From Variovorax sp. Sphag1AA (lineage in GTDB: Bacteria; Pseudomonadota; Gammaproteobacteria; Burkholderiales; Burkholderiaceae_C), in NCBI RefSeq assembly GCF_014192575.1, contig NZ_JACHYC010000001.1, forward strand, positions 992,001-1,056,000: a DNA stretch of 64,000 nucleotides, in the 5' to 3' direction. Made by a program: the position numbers and the translations under genes. Of the stretch, positions 36,717-44,991 are shown piece after piece. The notes under the pieces were generated by a model. The model searched no databases and was not told the origin of the DNA. It worked only from the letters and a program-made list of their open reading frames with translations. Each line of letters begins with the position of its first letter. Within the stretch, counting starts at the first letter, position 1.

Positions 36717-38252
36717 ATGCAAAACGGAACCCGCCTCGCCGCGGTCGATCTGGGATCGAACAGCTATCGACTGGAAATCGGCCGGGTCGATCACGGCCAG
36801 ATCCACCGGACCGAGTACATCAAAGAGACCGTCCGACAGGGCAATGGCCTCGACAGTGCCCGCAATCTCACTCCTGAAGCCATGCAGCGAGGCTGGGACA
36901 CCCTCGCCCGCTTCGCGGAACGGCTGGCCGGCTTCAAGCGTTCGGAAGTGCGCGCGGTCGCCACGCAGACGCTTCGCGAAGCCCGCAACCGCGACGAGTT
37001 CCTGTTGCGCGCACGCACCATTCTGGGTTTCGGGATCGACGTGATTTCCGGGCACGAGGAAGCCCGCCTGATCTATCTGGGCGTCGCCCACACACTGCCG
37101 CACACCGACGCCTCGAGCAGCGAGCGCCGGCTGGTGGTCGACATCGGCGGCCGCTCGACGGAAATCATCCTCGGCGAGGGGCTTACACCCGAGGCGATGG
37201 AGTCCTACCGCGTGGGCAGCGTCGCCTGGTCGATGAAGCACTTCGGGCAGGGTCTGTTCACGCCGGCCGCCTTCCGGGCCGCAGAGGTCGCGGCCAAGGC
37301 GGTGCTCGACGACGCGCTGTCGACCTATGTGCCGGACCGTTGGGACGTGGCCTACGGCTCGTCGGGCACGATCGGCGCGGTCGGCGACGTCCTCGTTGCC
37401 GCCGGTGGGGAGCCGGGAATCGTCACGCGCGAAGGGCTGGACTGGCTGCTCGACAGGCTCCTGAAGGCCGGCAGCGCCGACCGTCTGCGCATCGAAGGCA
37501 TGCGCGAAGACCGCAAGGCGGTGATCGGCGGCGGCGTGAGCGTGCTGCGCGCGGTGTTCGACCTGCTCGAGATCGAGGAGATGCGGGTCGCCCAAGGCGC
37601 CCTGCGGCACGGCGTGCTCTATGAATTGCTGGAACGCGACGACGTCGTCGCCGATCTCCGCAGTTCCACCGTCAGCAGGCTGGCGAACCGTTTTGCGGTG
37701 GACGCCGCGCAAGCCCGCCGGGTCGGCGACACCGCCGCAGAACTGTTCCTGCAGCTCGAACCGCGCGCGCGCGGCGCCAGTACCACCAGCCGCGCCGGCC
37801 GCTCCCTGCGCAAGCTAGGCTGGGCGGCCAAGCTTCACGAGATCGGCACGCATGTGTCGCACAGCGACTATCACAAGCACGGCGCCTACATCCTGGACAA
37901 CACGGAGGCGCCCGGTTTCGCGGTCAACGAGATGCACTGGCTCAGCCAGCTCGTGCTCGGGCATCGGGGCAAATTGCGCAAGCTCGAAATGGTCCTGGAC
38001 GACGAGGCCTTTGTTTGGCAGCTTCTCGCCTTGCGGTTGGCCGTCATCCTCTGCCACGCGCGGCGGGATCCGGATCTCGAAGGCGTCAAGATCCTCCATT
38101 CCGCCGGGAGCCGGCAGTTCACGATCACCACGCGTCCGGACTGGCCTGAGCTGTATCCCCAGTCGAGCCATCTCCTGCGGGAGGAAGTCGTGGCGTGGCA
38201 AAGGACCAACTGGCGGGTCGATCTCGCCGGCAGCCTGAAGGCCGCGGCCTGA
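36717..38252 (+). CDS. ppx: Exopolyphosphatase (Ppx/GppA family)
   Basis: 511 aa. Hydrolyses terminal phosphate from polyphosphate. The ASKHA-fold phosphate-1 loop is [15 protein letters not shown], the catalytic-Glu region is [14 protein letters not shown], and phosphate-2 is [16 protein letters not shown]. The C-terminal HD-like helical domain (after residue 310) includes [21 protein letters not shown]. Divergent from pstS with its own Pho box; converges on sixA across a bidirectional terminator. It pairs functionally with ppk1 2.5 kb away. Confidence 0.94.
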   Translation: MQNGTRLAAVDLGSNSYRLEIGRVDHGQIHRTEYIKETVRQGNGLDSARNLTPEAMQRGWDTLARFAERLAGFKRSEVRAVATQTLREARNRDEFLLRARTILGFGIDVISGHEEARLIYLGVAHTLPHTDASSSERRLVVDIGGRSTEIILGEGLTPEAMESYRVGSVAWSMKHFGQGLFTPAAFRAAEVAAKAVLDDALSTYVPDRWDVAYGSSGTIGAVGDVLVAAGGEPGIVTREGLDWLLDRLLKAGSADRLRIEGMREDRKAVIGGGVSVLRAVFDLLEIEEMRVAQGALRHGVLYELLERDDVVADLRSSTVSRLANRFAVDAAQARRVGDTAAELFLQLEPRARGASTTSRAGRSLRKLGWAAKLHEIGTHVSHSDYHKHGAYILDNTEAPGFAVNEMHWLSQLVLGHRGKLRKLEMVLDDEAFVWQLLALRLAVILCHARRDPDLEGVKILHSAGSRQFTITTRPDWPELYPQSSHLLREEVVAWQRTNWRVDLAGSLKAAA

Positions 38253-38257
38253 GAACT

Positions 38258-38275
38258 CTGCCCCTTCGGGGGCAG
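38258..38275. terminator. Bidirectional terminator-like hairpin between ppx and sixA
   Basis: CTGCCCC-TTCG-GGGGCAG: a 7-bp perfect stem with a UUCG tetraloop, five bases after the ppx stop and just outside the sixA stop. The flanking T tract is weak. Confidence 0.65.
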
Positions 38276-38277
38276 TC

Positions 38278-38739
38278 TTACATCAGCTCGGGAGCCTGGA
38301 CCGTCACCACGACGGTCTGCACGTCGCCGTCGCGTTCGCGCGTGCGGATCCACCAGACCGAGCCCTTGCGCACCGGGCAACTGTCCTGCTGCAGCCCGAG
38401 CAGCAGCGAAATCGCCTGCCCGAGGGAGGGCTGGTGGCCGACCATCAGCACCACCGACTTTCCGTTGGGCCAGCCCGCGGCAGCGAGCAGCGCATCGGGT
38501 GTCGTGTCAGGCGCCAGTTCGCTGCGCAGTTTGTACTTGCGGCCGAGCGCAAGAACCGTCTGCTCGCAACGACGCGCCGGGCTGCAGACGATGCGTGTGC
38601 CTTCCGGCAGTTGACGGTCCAGCCATGCGGCCATGCGCTTGGCCTGCTTTTCGCCGCGAGGCGTGAGCGAGCGTTGCATGTCGTCCATGCCCTCGACCCA
38701 CTCGTCGGCCTCCGCGTGGCGCCAGAAAATCAGATCCAT
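38278..38739 (-). CDS. sixA: Phosphohistidine phosphatase SixA
   Basis: 153 aa. Histidine phosphatase fold with catalytic His8 in MDLIFWRHAEAD and the second His in LMVGHQPSLGQAI; CSPARRCEQT lies between. It dephosphorylates phospho-histidine proteins in the family. The ATG at 38739 gives the standard N-terminus; an upstream ATG at 38784 would overlap ppk1. It begins four bases after the ppk1 stop, so it is probably co-transcribed with ppk1 and under the same Pho control. Confidence 0.92.
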   Translation of the reverse strand: MDLIFWRHAEADEWVEGMDDMQRSLTPRGEKQAKRMAAWLDRQLPEGTRIVCSPARRCEQTVLALGRKYKLRSELAPDTTPDALLAAAGWPNGKSVVLMVGHQPSLGQAISLLLGLQQDSCPVRKGSVWWIRTRERDGDVQTVVVTVQAPELM

Positions 38740-38743
38740 GGTG

Positions 38744-40909
38744 TCAGCTCCGTGGTGCGGCGCGCCGGAATCCGCGCGATGCATAACGATTCATGAGCGC
38801 CATTTGAGCGCCGTGGGCTTCGACGGTGCGTGACGCGCCCTCTTCGCCCGCGTGGGTGTCCTTGTAAACACGGTGATAGACACCGTCGGAATCCAGGTTC
38901 CAGGCATCGCGTCCGTCGTGCAGATACGCCACGAGGCATTCGTCGATCAGGCGCTGGCGCAACACCGGATCGGTCACCGGCCAGGCCAGCTCCATGCGCC
39001 GCAGCATGTTGCGGTTCATCCAGTCGGCGCTCGACAGGTAGAGCGACTCGTCGCTCCCTTGCCTGAAATAGAAGACGCGGGAATGCTCCAGGAACCGCCC
39101 GATCACCGAACGGACGCGGATGTTGTCGGTCAGCCCTGGCACTTTGGCGGGCAAGGTGCACGCGCCGCGCACGATCAGGTCGATCTTCACGCCCTTCTGC
39201 CCTGCCTTCACCAGCGCGGCGATGAGCGCCTCGTCGGTCAGCGCGTTCATCTTCGCGACGATGCGCGTCGGTTCCCCGGCAGCCGAGGCCGCGCCCAGCG
39301 CATCGATGCGTGCGATCAGGTTGCGATGCAGGTCGAAGGGCGCCAGCCAGATCCGGTGAAGTTTCGGCAGGCGGCTCTGGCCGGCCATGTGGACGAACAC
39401 GGCCTCCATATCCGCCGTGAGCATCGGATCAGCCGTCAGGTGGCTGATGTCGGTATAGAGCGCGGCAGTGCGCGGGTTGTAGTTGCCGGTGGACAGGTGG
39501 CCATAGCGGCGCATCTGCTTGCCTTCGCGCCGCGTGACCAGCAGCATCTTCGCGTGGGTCTTGAGGCCGACCACGCCGTAGACCACCTGCGCGCCGATCG
39601 ATTCGAGCATCTCGGCCCAGTTGATGTTGGCCTCTTCGTCGAAGCGCGCCTTAAGTTCGACGACCGCGGTCACTTCCTTGCCGCGCCGCACGGCTTCGCG
39701 CAGCAGATCCATCATCTGCGAGTCGGCACCGGTGCGGTAGATAGTCTGCTTGATCGCGAGCACCTGCGGGTCGTATACCGCTTCGCGCAGGAATGCGAGC
39801 ACGCCTTCGAAGCTCTCGAATGGCTGGTGAATAAGCACGTCGCCCTGCTGCATCCGCTCGAAGAAGGACTGCCCCGGCGACAGGGCCACCGGGTACGAAG
39901 CCTGATAGGGCTGGAAGCGCAGTTGAGGCTCGTCCAGCAGATCGATCATCTGCGCGACGCGCGCGAGGTTGACCGGCCCGTGCACGCGATAGAGCGCCTG
40001 TGGCGGCAAGTCGAACTGCGCGAGCAGGAAGCTCGCGAGCGATTCAGCGCAGCTCGACGACACCTCCAGGCGCACGGCCTGCCCGAAATGACGATGCTGC
40101 AGACCTTGCCGAAGCGCGGTCCGGAGGTTCTTGACGTCTTCCTCGTCCACTGCGAGATCGGAATGCCGCGTCACCCGGAACTGGGAGAACTCGCCCACCT
40201 CGCGCCCCGGGAACATGCTCGACAGGTGCGCCCGCACCACGCTCGACAGCGCGATGAACAGCGTCTTGCCGCCCGACACCTTGGCCGGCATGCGGATCAT
40301 GCGCGGCAGCACGCGCGGCACCTTCAGGATGGCGATCGGGTTCTCGCGGCCGAAGGCGTCCTTGCCGCTCAGGCGCACGATGAAGTTCAGCGACTTGTTG
40401 GCGACCTGCGGGAACGGATGCGCTGGATCCAGCCCGACCGGAATGAGCAGCGGACGAACCTCGCGTTCGAAGTAGTCATGCACCCATTTGCGCTGGACCG
40501 CGTTGCGCTCACCGTGCGAAATGATCTGGATGCCCTTGGCCGCGAAGGCCGGGATGAGCTCGTCGTTATAGAGCGCGTATTGCCGACCCACCAGCGAATG
40601 GGCCGCTTCGGCCAGCCGCTCGAACGAATCGACGTTGTAGTTTCCCTTGCGTTCGCCGGCGATGTGCGCCGCGAGGTGCGGCGCGGCGCGAACCTCGAAG
40701 AACTCGTCGAGATTCGAGGAAACGATGGTGAGGTAGCGAAGCCGCTCGATCAGCGGCACCTCGGGACGGTGAGCCCAGTCGAGCACGCGCTCGTTGAAAG
40801 CCAGGATGGCATGGTCACGATCAAGCAGCGTGAGCCCGGGTTTGACGGGGACGCTCAGGGTGTCGCCGGATTCCGGCAACGGGGCAACGAACTCAGGGGC
40901 AGCCGACAC
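38744..40909 (-). CDS. ppk1: Polyphosphate kinase 1
   Basis: Synthesises polyphosphate from ATP. About 721 aa. The N-terminal helical domain shows NERVLDWAHRPEVPLIERLRYL and SSNLDEFFEVR. The autophosphorylated His is in YGHLSTGNYNPRTA, and the C-terminal phospholipase-D-like site in YFRQGSDESLYLSSADWMNR. The start is ambiguous. GTG 40933 is in frame but lies only five bases from the Pho box, in the expected -10 zone. GTG 40909, preceded by AAGG, is more likely and is used here. sixA follows immediately. Confidence 0.95.
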   Translation of the reverse strand: MSAAPEFVAPLPESGDTLSVPVKPGLTLLDRDHAILAFNERVLDWAHRPEVPLIERLRYLTIVSSNLDEFFEVRAAPHLAAHIAGERKGNYNVDSFERLAEAAHSLVGRQYALYNDELIPAFAAKGIQIISHGERNAVQRKWVHDYFEREVRPLLIPVGLDPAHPFPQVANKSLNFIVRLSGKDAFGRENPIAILKVPRVLPRMIRMPAKVSGGKTLFIALSSVVRAHLSSMFPGREVGEFSQFRVTRHSDLAVDEEDVKNLRTALRQGLQHRHFGQAVRLEVSSSCAESLASFLLAQFDLPPQALYRVHGPVNLARVAQMIDLLDEPQLRFQPYQASYPVALSPGQSFFERMQQGDVLIHQPFESFEGVLAFLREAVYDPQVLAIKQTIYRTGADSQMMDLLREAVRRGKEVTAVVELKARFDEEANINWAEMLESIGAQVVYGVVGLKTHAKMLLVTRREGKQMRRYGHLSTGNYNPRTAALYTDISHLTADPMLTADMEAVFVHMAGQSRLPKLHRIWLAPFDLHRNLIARIDALGAASAAGEPTRIVAKMNALTDEALIAALVKAGQKGVKIDLIVRGACTLPAKVPGLTDNIRVRSVIGRFLEHSRVFYFRQGSDESLYLSSADWMNRNMLRRMELAWPVTDPVLRQRLIDECLVAYLHDGRDAWNLDSDGVYHRVYKDTHAGEEGASRTVEAHGAQMALMNRYASRGFRRAAPRS
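38868..38868. other. Note on ppk1 antisense reading
   Basis: The + strand opposite ppk1 is open for about 690 codons, but its codon pattern mirrors ppk1 and it contains no recognisable protein motif. I treat it as a GC-bias shadow and annotate no gene on that strand. Confidence 0.8.
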
Positions 40910-40937
40910 AGATGCAACCTTAGACCAAAACACGGCA

Positions 40938-40970
40938 GCTTATGACAGTTGCGTGACGGTTATATGACGA
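40938..40970 (-). promoter_or_regulatory. Triple Pho box upstream of ppk1
   Basis: Three contiguous 11-bp units on the minus strand: TCGTCATATAA, CCGTCACGCAA and CTGTCATAAGC, each with the GTCA core in exact register. A -10-like TCTAAG lies at 40919-40924. It fills the whole space between the olsB-like gene stop and ppk1. Confidence 0.85.
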
Positions 40971-40984
40971 GCGCCCCCACTGCC

Positions 40985-41860
40985 TCAATCGCCCGGATTG
41001 CCGAGGAAATGCTTGCGATAGCGCGCCGGCAAGTCTTCGATGCGCATCAGCATCGGCAGATCGGCGGTGTTGAAGTCTGGATCCCATGCCGGTGGGCCGA
41101 GTACCTTGGCCCCGAGGCGCAGGTAGCCCTTGATCAGTGCGGGCGGCTCGATGTCGATCGAGTCATCCAGCCGGTGCACTGGCAGCGGCAGGCGCGGTTG
41201 CACGTGATATTGGATGGGTGCGAGGTGCGTTGCCGACAGTTGGCGCCAGATGCTTGCTGCGGCATCGCCGCTGGTCACGCCGTTGTGCCACATCGGGATG
41301 CTGGCGCAGCCGATCATGGTGTCGAGGCCGTTGCGATTCATGAAGCCGGCCAACGCGCCCCAGAGCGCAAGGATCACGCCGCCCTGACGGTGCTGGGCGT
41401 GGACGCAACTGCGGCCGAGCTCGACCATGCGTTCACGCAGATCGCGCAGCCGGGTCAGGTCGAATTCGGTGTCGCTGTAGGTGCTGCCGACCCGGCGCGC
41501 CTGTGCTGGCGTGAGCACCCGGTAGGTGCCAATCACCTGCCCGGTGGCGTCGTCGCGCACCAGCAAGTGTTCGCAGAAGTCGTCGAACAGGTCCACGTCA
41601 TGGCCCTCGACCGGCGTCGAAAGACGCGCACCCATCTCTCCGGCGAAGACTTCATAGCGAAGACGCTGCGCCGCACGAACTTCGTCCAGATGACGCGCCC
41701 AGCTCACGCTGATACCGCCCGCCGCCTCCTTCGCCACCGGCTCCGCCGACTTCGGCACGGTGATTGCATCGGAGCGCTGAGCCGAGTTCTGGGCAGGCCA
41801 GAGGGCGGCACGCAGGCCCAGTTGCGAGAACGGAAACGTCGGTGTGGGCAGTTCTTTCAT
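40985..41860 (-). CDS. GNAT-fold acyltransferase, OlsB-like (L-ornithine N-acyltransferase candidate)
   Basis: 291 aa. Acyl-ACP-dependent N-acyltransferase type: RHLDEVRAAQRLRYEVFAGEMGA, then VIGTYRVLTP, ELGRSCVHAQHRQGGVILALWGALAGFMNR and LIGCASIPMWH-like sequence. Related OlsB enzymes make lyso-ornithine lipid, a phosphorus-free membrane lipid raised under phosphate starvation in several alpha- and betaproteobacteria. The start at ATG 41860 has AAAGGGA upstream; an ATG at 41917 lies in the promoter. Being inside a phosphate island with a Pho-like repeat in front supports this role. olsA is not adjacent, so lipid product and gene name remain inferred. Confidence 0.8.
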   Translation of the reverse strand: MKELPTPTFPFSQLGLRAALWPAQNSAQRSDAITVPKSAEPVAKEAAGGISVSWARHLDEVRAAQRLRYEVFAGEMGARLSTPVEGHDVDLFDDFCEHLLVRDDATGQVIGTYRVLTPAQARRVGSTYSDTEFDLTRLRDLRERMVELGRSCVHAQHRQGGVILALWGALAGFMNRNGLDTMIGCASIPMWHNGVTSGDAAASIWRQLSATHLAPIQYHVQPRLPLPVHRLDDSIDIEPPALIKGYLRLGAKVLGPPAWDPDFNTADLPMLMRIEDLPARYRKHFLGNPGD

Positions 41861-41906
41861 GCGGGGTCCCTTTCTGCGGACGGAGTCTCGGCACCCGTGG
41901 TGAAAC

Positions 41907-41939
41907 AAGCGTGTCAATCCAGTGGCAATTGCGTGACTT
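41907..41939 (-). promoter_or_regulatory. Degenerate Pho-like triple repeat upstream of the olsB-like gene
   Basis: Minus-strand units AAGTCACGCAA, TTGCCACTGGA and TTGACACGCTT put GTCAC, GCCAC and GACAC at exactly 11-bp spacing, ending 46 bases before the ATG at 41860. Each unit departs from CTGTCAT, so PhoB binding would be weaker than at ppk1. Confidence 0.4.
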
Positions 41940-42003
41940 GCACCAAATCCGTCGCATCGGCGTTTAATGCCGGGGATTCGATCAACGGAGCCTTGGAGTT
42001 TTG

Positions 42004-43686
42004 ATGGCCAATGAAGTACGTATCGAGGTCGAGACCCGCCGCCACCAGATGTTTCCGGTGCTCAGCGCCGCGGACATCGAGCGCATCCGCCGCTTCGGCA
42101 CCATTCGCCACTACGAGGACGGCGATTGCCTGTTCACTGCCGGTGAAACCGGGCCGGGCATGTTCGTCGTGCTGGATGGCGTCGTGGCGATCACGCAACG
42201 CGATGGACTGGGACACATCGTGCCGATCGAACGCCAGGGTCCGGGCCAGTTCCTGGCCGAAGTCGCGCAGCTCTCCGGGCGACCCGCTCTCGTCGACGGT
42301 CACGCCGAAGGCCGCGTCGAGACCCTCCTCGTGCCGCCCGATCAATTGCGCGCGTTGATCATTGCCGAAGCCGACCTCGGGGAGCGCCTTGTGCGCGCGA
42401 TGATCCTCCGACGGGTAGCGCTCATCGAATCGGGCGCGAGCGGACCGGTCCTCATCGGCCCGCCGCAGTCGGCGGCCCTGTTGCGCATCCAGAACTTCCT
42501 CGGCCGCAACGGCCATCCCTACCACGTCGTCGATGCGACGCAGGATCGCGATGCCGCGGCCCTGCTCGAACAATATGGCGAAGCCGAACTGTTGGTGGTC
42601 TGCCCCGACGGCTCCGTTTCGGTCAACCCGACCGAGAACGCGCTGGGGCGCTGCCTCGGCATGGTCGACACCATCGAGCGTCAGGAGCTTTTCGACGTGC
42701 TGGTGGTCGGTGCGGGTCCAGCAGGGCTTGCGACGGCGGTCTATGCGGCATCCGAAGGGCTGCGCGTCATCGTCGTCGATTGCCGATTCTTCGGCGGGCA
42801 GGCCGGCGCGAGCGCGCGCATCGAAAACTACTTGGGCTTCCCGACCGGCATTTCCGGCGGCGCGCTGGCCGGCCGCGCCTACGTGCAGGCGCAGAAGTTC
42901 GGCGTCGAAATGCTGATCCCGGCGCAAGTGTTGTCGCTCGACTGCACCGAGGCGGAAACGAAGGGCGAGGTCGCCGTGCAACTGGTGGACGGCCGCCGAC
43001 TGCGCTCGAAGACCGTGGTGATCGCCAGCGGCGCGCGCTACCGCCGGCCCGAGGTGCCGCGCATTGGCGAATTCGAGGGACGCGGTATCTGGTACTGGGC
43101 GTCTGCGCTCGAAGCGAAGCTGTGCGCGGAGCAGGAAGTCGCACTGGTCGGCGGCGGCAACTCTGCCGGACAAGCTGCGGTGTTCCTCTCGCAGCACGCG
43201 GCCAAGGTCAACGTGCTGGTGCGCGGCCCGTCGCTCGCGGCCACGATGTCGCGCTACCTCATCGACCGCATCGAGGCCACGCCGAACATTTCGCTGCACC
43301 CCCACACCGAGCTCGTGCGGCTGCACGGCGAACCCGCCACCGGACTGAACGGCGCAACCTGGCGTGACCGCCAAAGCGACGGCCTGCATGACTGCCCTGC
43401 CCGCAACCTCTTTCTGTTCATCGGTGCGGTGCCCGAAACGGACTGGCTCGGAGGCTGCGGCGTCGCGCTCGACAGGAATGGCTTCGTCCTCACCGGGTCG
43501 GAGGCGCGCGGCGGCTTTCCGGCCAAGACGGCTGCAGCGCTCGAATCGAGCGTGCCCGGTGTGTTCGCGGTGGGCGATGTGCGCTCGGGGTCGGTCAAAC
43601 GCGTCGGCGGAGCGATCGGTGAAGGCGCGGCGGTCGTGGCGCTCATCCATCAGCACCTGGCGGAGCGGGAGCGCGCGGTGGCCTGA
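42004..43686 (+). CDS. FAD-dependent thioredoxin-reductase-like protein with N-terminal cNMP-binding domain
   Basis: 560 aa, three parts. Residues about 15-140 are a cyclic-nucleotide-binding barrel (FTAGETGPGMFVVLDGVVAI). Residues about 155-215 are a glutaredoxin-like segment (LIGPPQSAALLRIQNFLGRNG). From about 230 on is a thioredoxin-reductase fold: DVLVVGAGPAGLATAVYAA, IVIDC-like FAD contact, ALVGGGNSAGQAAVFL for NADPH, and FAVGDVRSGSVKRVG. The usual redox CxxC is absent; that region reads GRGIWYWASALEAKLC. It is therefore not a thioredoxin reductase and may instead reduce a different acceptor. Start ATG 42004 with GGAG upstream. Divergent from the olsB-like gene. Confidence 0.85.
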   Translation: MANEVRIEVETRRHQMFPVLSAADIERIRRFGTIRHYEDGDCLFTAGETGPGMFVVLDGVVAITQRDGLGHIVPIERQGPGQFLAEVAQLSGRPALVDGHAEGRVETLLVPPDQLRALIIAEADLGERLVRAMILRRVALIESGASGPVLIGPPQSAALLRIQNFLGRNGHPYHVVDATQDRDAAALLEQYGEAELLVVCPDGSVSVNPTENALGRCLGMVDTIERQELFDVLVVGAGPAGLATAVYAASEGLRVIVVDCRFFGGQAGASARIENYLGFPTGISGGALAGRAYVQAQKFGVEMLIPAQVLSLDCTEAETKGEVAVQLVDGRRLRSKTVVIASGARYRRPEVPRIGEFEGRGIWYWASALEAKLCAEQEVALVGGGNSAGQAAVFLSQHAAKVNVLVRGPSLAATMSRYLIDRIEATPNISLHPHTELVRLHGEPATGLNGATWRDRQSDGLHDCPARNLFLFIGAVPETDWLGGCGVALDRNGFVLTGSEARGGFPAKTAAALESSVPGVFAVGDVRSGSVKRVGGAIGEGAAVVALIHQHLAERERAVA

Positions 43687-43759
43687 AGGCATCGCCTGCA
43701 CGAATCGGCGACGACGGCTATGCTGGCCGGCCTCTCATCACTCTCCCGGATCCAGAGAC

Positions 43760-44464
43760 ATGTCCCAAGCACCCATCGACGTCTATTCGTGGGCCACGCC
43801 GAACGGCCATAAGGTTCACATCATGCTCGAGGAATGCGGCCTCCCCTACCGCGCGCATCCCGTCAACATCGGCAAGGGCGACCAGTTCGAGCCCGCCTTC
43901 CTGAAGATCAGCCCCAACAACAAGATCCCTGCCATCACAGACCCGGAGGGACCGGACGGCAAACCGATTTCGCTCTTCGAATCGGGCGCGATCCTGGTCT
44001 ACCTCGCCGGCAAGACTGGCAAGTTCCTTCCGGAAGGCGACCGCGGCCGCTTCGACGTGCTGCAGTGGCTGATGTTCCAGATGGGCAGCGTCGGGCCGAT
44101 GCTCGGGCAGACGCATCACTTCCGAAACTACGCGCCGGAGAAGATCCAGTACGCCATCGATCGCTATTCGAACGAAACCAAGCGCATCTACGGCGTGATC
44201 GACAAGCAGCTTTCGACGCACAAGTTCATCGCAGGCGACAGCTACACCATCGCTGACATCGCGATCTTCCCGTGGCTGCGCAGCTACGAGAACCAGGGCA
44301 TCACACTCGAAGACTTTCCGCACCTGAAGCAGTGGTTCGAAGGCATCGCGGCGCGGCCGGCGGTGCAACGCGGCGTCAAGGTGCTAGCAGACCTGCGCAC
44401 GCCGATCACGGGCGACAAGGAACGCGAAATTCTCTTTGGCAAGACGCAATATCAGCGTCGTTGA
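43760..44464 (+). CDS. Glutathione S-transferase (YfcG/nu-class-like)
   Basis: 234 aa. The N-terminal thioredoxin-like domain starts [20 protein letters not shown], with the conserved Asn of nu-class GSTs in place of Tyr/Ser/Cys. [14 protein letters not shown] and [11 protein letters not shown] form the glutathione site. The helical C-terminal domain has [20 protein letters not shown]. Members of this class often show disulfide-bond reductase activity. ATG 43760 is chosen over longer readings that run back into the oxidoreductase gene. Confidence 0.93.
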   Translation: MSQAPIDVYSWATPNGHKVHIMLEECGLPYRAHPVNIGKGDQFEPAFLKISPNNKIPAITDPEGPDGKPISLFESGAILVYLAGKTGKFLPEGDRGRFDVLQWLMFQMGSVGPMLGQTHHFRNYAPEKIQYAIDRYSNETKRIYGVIDKQLSTHKFIAGDSYTIADIAIFPWLRSYENQGITLEDFPHLKQWFEGIAARPAVQRGVKVLADLRTPITGDKEREILFGKTQYQRR

Positions 44465-44514
44465 TCGAGTGAATCCAAAACATCCCACAAGTCGGGTTAG
44501 AATCGTGGGCTTGT

Positions 44515-44591
44515 CGGGGTGTAGCGCAGCCTGGTAGCGCATCTGCTTTGGGAGCAGAGGGTCGCGAGTTCGAATCCCGCCGCCCCGACCA
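44515..44591 (+). tRNA. tRNA-Pro (anticodon TGG)
   Basis: 77 nt including encoded CCA. The acceptor stem CGGGGTG pairs with CGCCCCG, the anticodon stem TCTGC with GCAGA, loop TTTGGGA with TGG at 44549-44551, and the T-loop is TTCGAAT. A -10-like TAGAAT lies at 44498-44503, twelve bases upstream. Confidence 0.97.
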
Positions 44592-44602
44592 TCAAAAACG
44601 AA

Positions 44603-44636
44603 AATGCCCGCATCGATGTCCATCGTTGCGGGCATT
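44603..44636. terminator. Hairpin after tRNA-Pro
   Basis: AATGCCCGCA and TGCGGGCATT form a 10-bp stem with an inner ATCGATG/CATCG extension. It is followed by TCTTCATTT on the + strand and preceded by AAAA (TTTT on the minus strand), so it could serve both the tRNA and the minus-strand lipoprotein gene. Confidence 0.7.
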
Positions 44637-44638
44637 CT

Positions 44639-44890
44639 TCATTTGCATTCGCACACAGCCCCTCGCGTACACATACCTTGCGGATTCCCTGCAACACGAG
44701 TGGTCGCTCCTGCCTTGCAGACCGCCCGCTCGGAGTACGAGCACCTGACATCGCAGCCAAGACAGGCCCCCTCGACGGGCGCCGCACAGTAGTTGCCCAC
44801 CAGCGGTGGTTCCAATGCGCTACCCGCGGGCTTTCCAAGGTCGGCGCATCCGCTGAGCAGGACCGCCGCCGCAAGCAGGAGACATCTCAT
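44639..44890 (-). CDS. Small cysteine-rich lipoprotein of unknown function
   Basis: 83 aa from ATG 44890; ATG 44902 is also possible. The N-terminus MRCLLLAAAVLLSGC is a clear lipoprotein signal with lipobox LSGC. The mature part has eight further Cys in about 65 residues (NYCAAP, GACLGCDVRCSY, RAVCKAG, GMCTRGAVCEC), probably paired as disulfides in the periplasm. No known family recognised. Its end lies next to the tRNA-Pro terminator. Confidence 0.65.
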   Translation of the reverse strand: MRCLLLAAAVLLSGCADLGKPAGSALEPPLVGNYCAAPVEGACLGCDVRCSYSERAVCKAGATTRVAGNPQGMCTRGAVCECK

Positions 44891-44991
44891 CCGCAACCCC
44901 ATATGACGTTTCAGGTGCCCGGAGTATGGGCCAAGCATGATCGCGTTCGCATCACAATCCGCCCATTGCGAAATCAACCCACGGAGACGAC

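Noticed and set aside
40910..40933. GTG at 40933 as the ppk1 start
   Set aside because: It lies in the -10 zone immediately after the triple Pho box and has no ribosome-binding site; GTG 40909 is preferred.
44384..44635. Minus-strand reading frame across tRNA-Pro with a [17 protein letters not shown] stretch
   Set aside because: This is the familiar false translation of the antisense strand of a tRNA gene; the tRNA structure explains the sequence.
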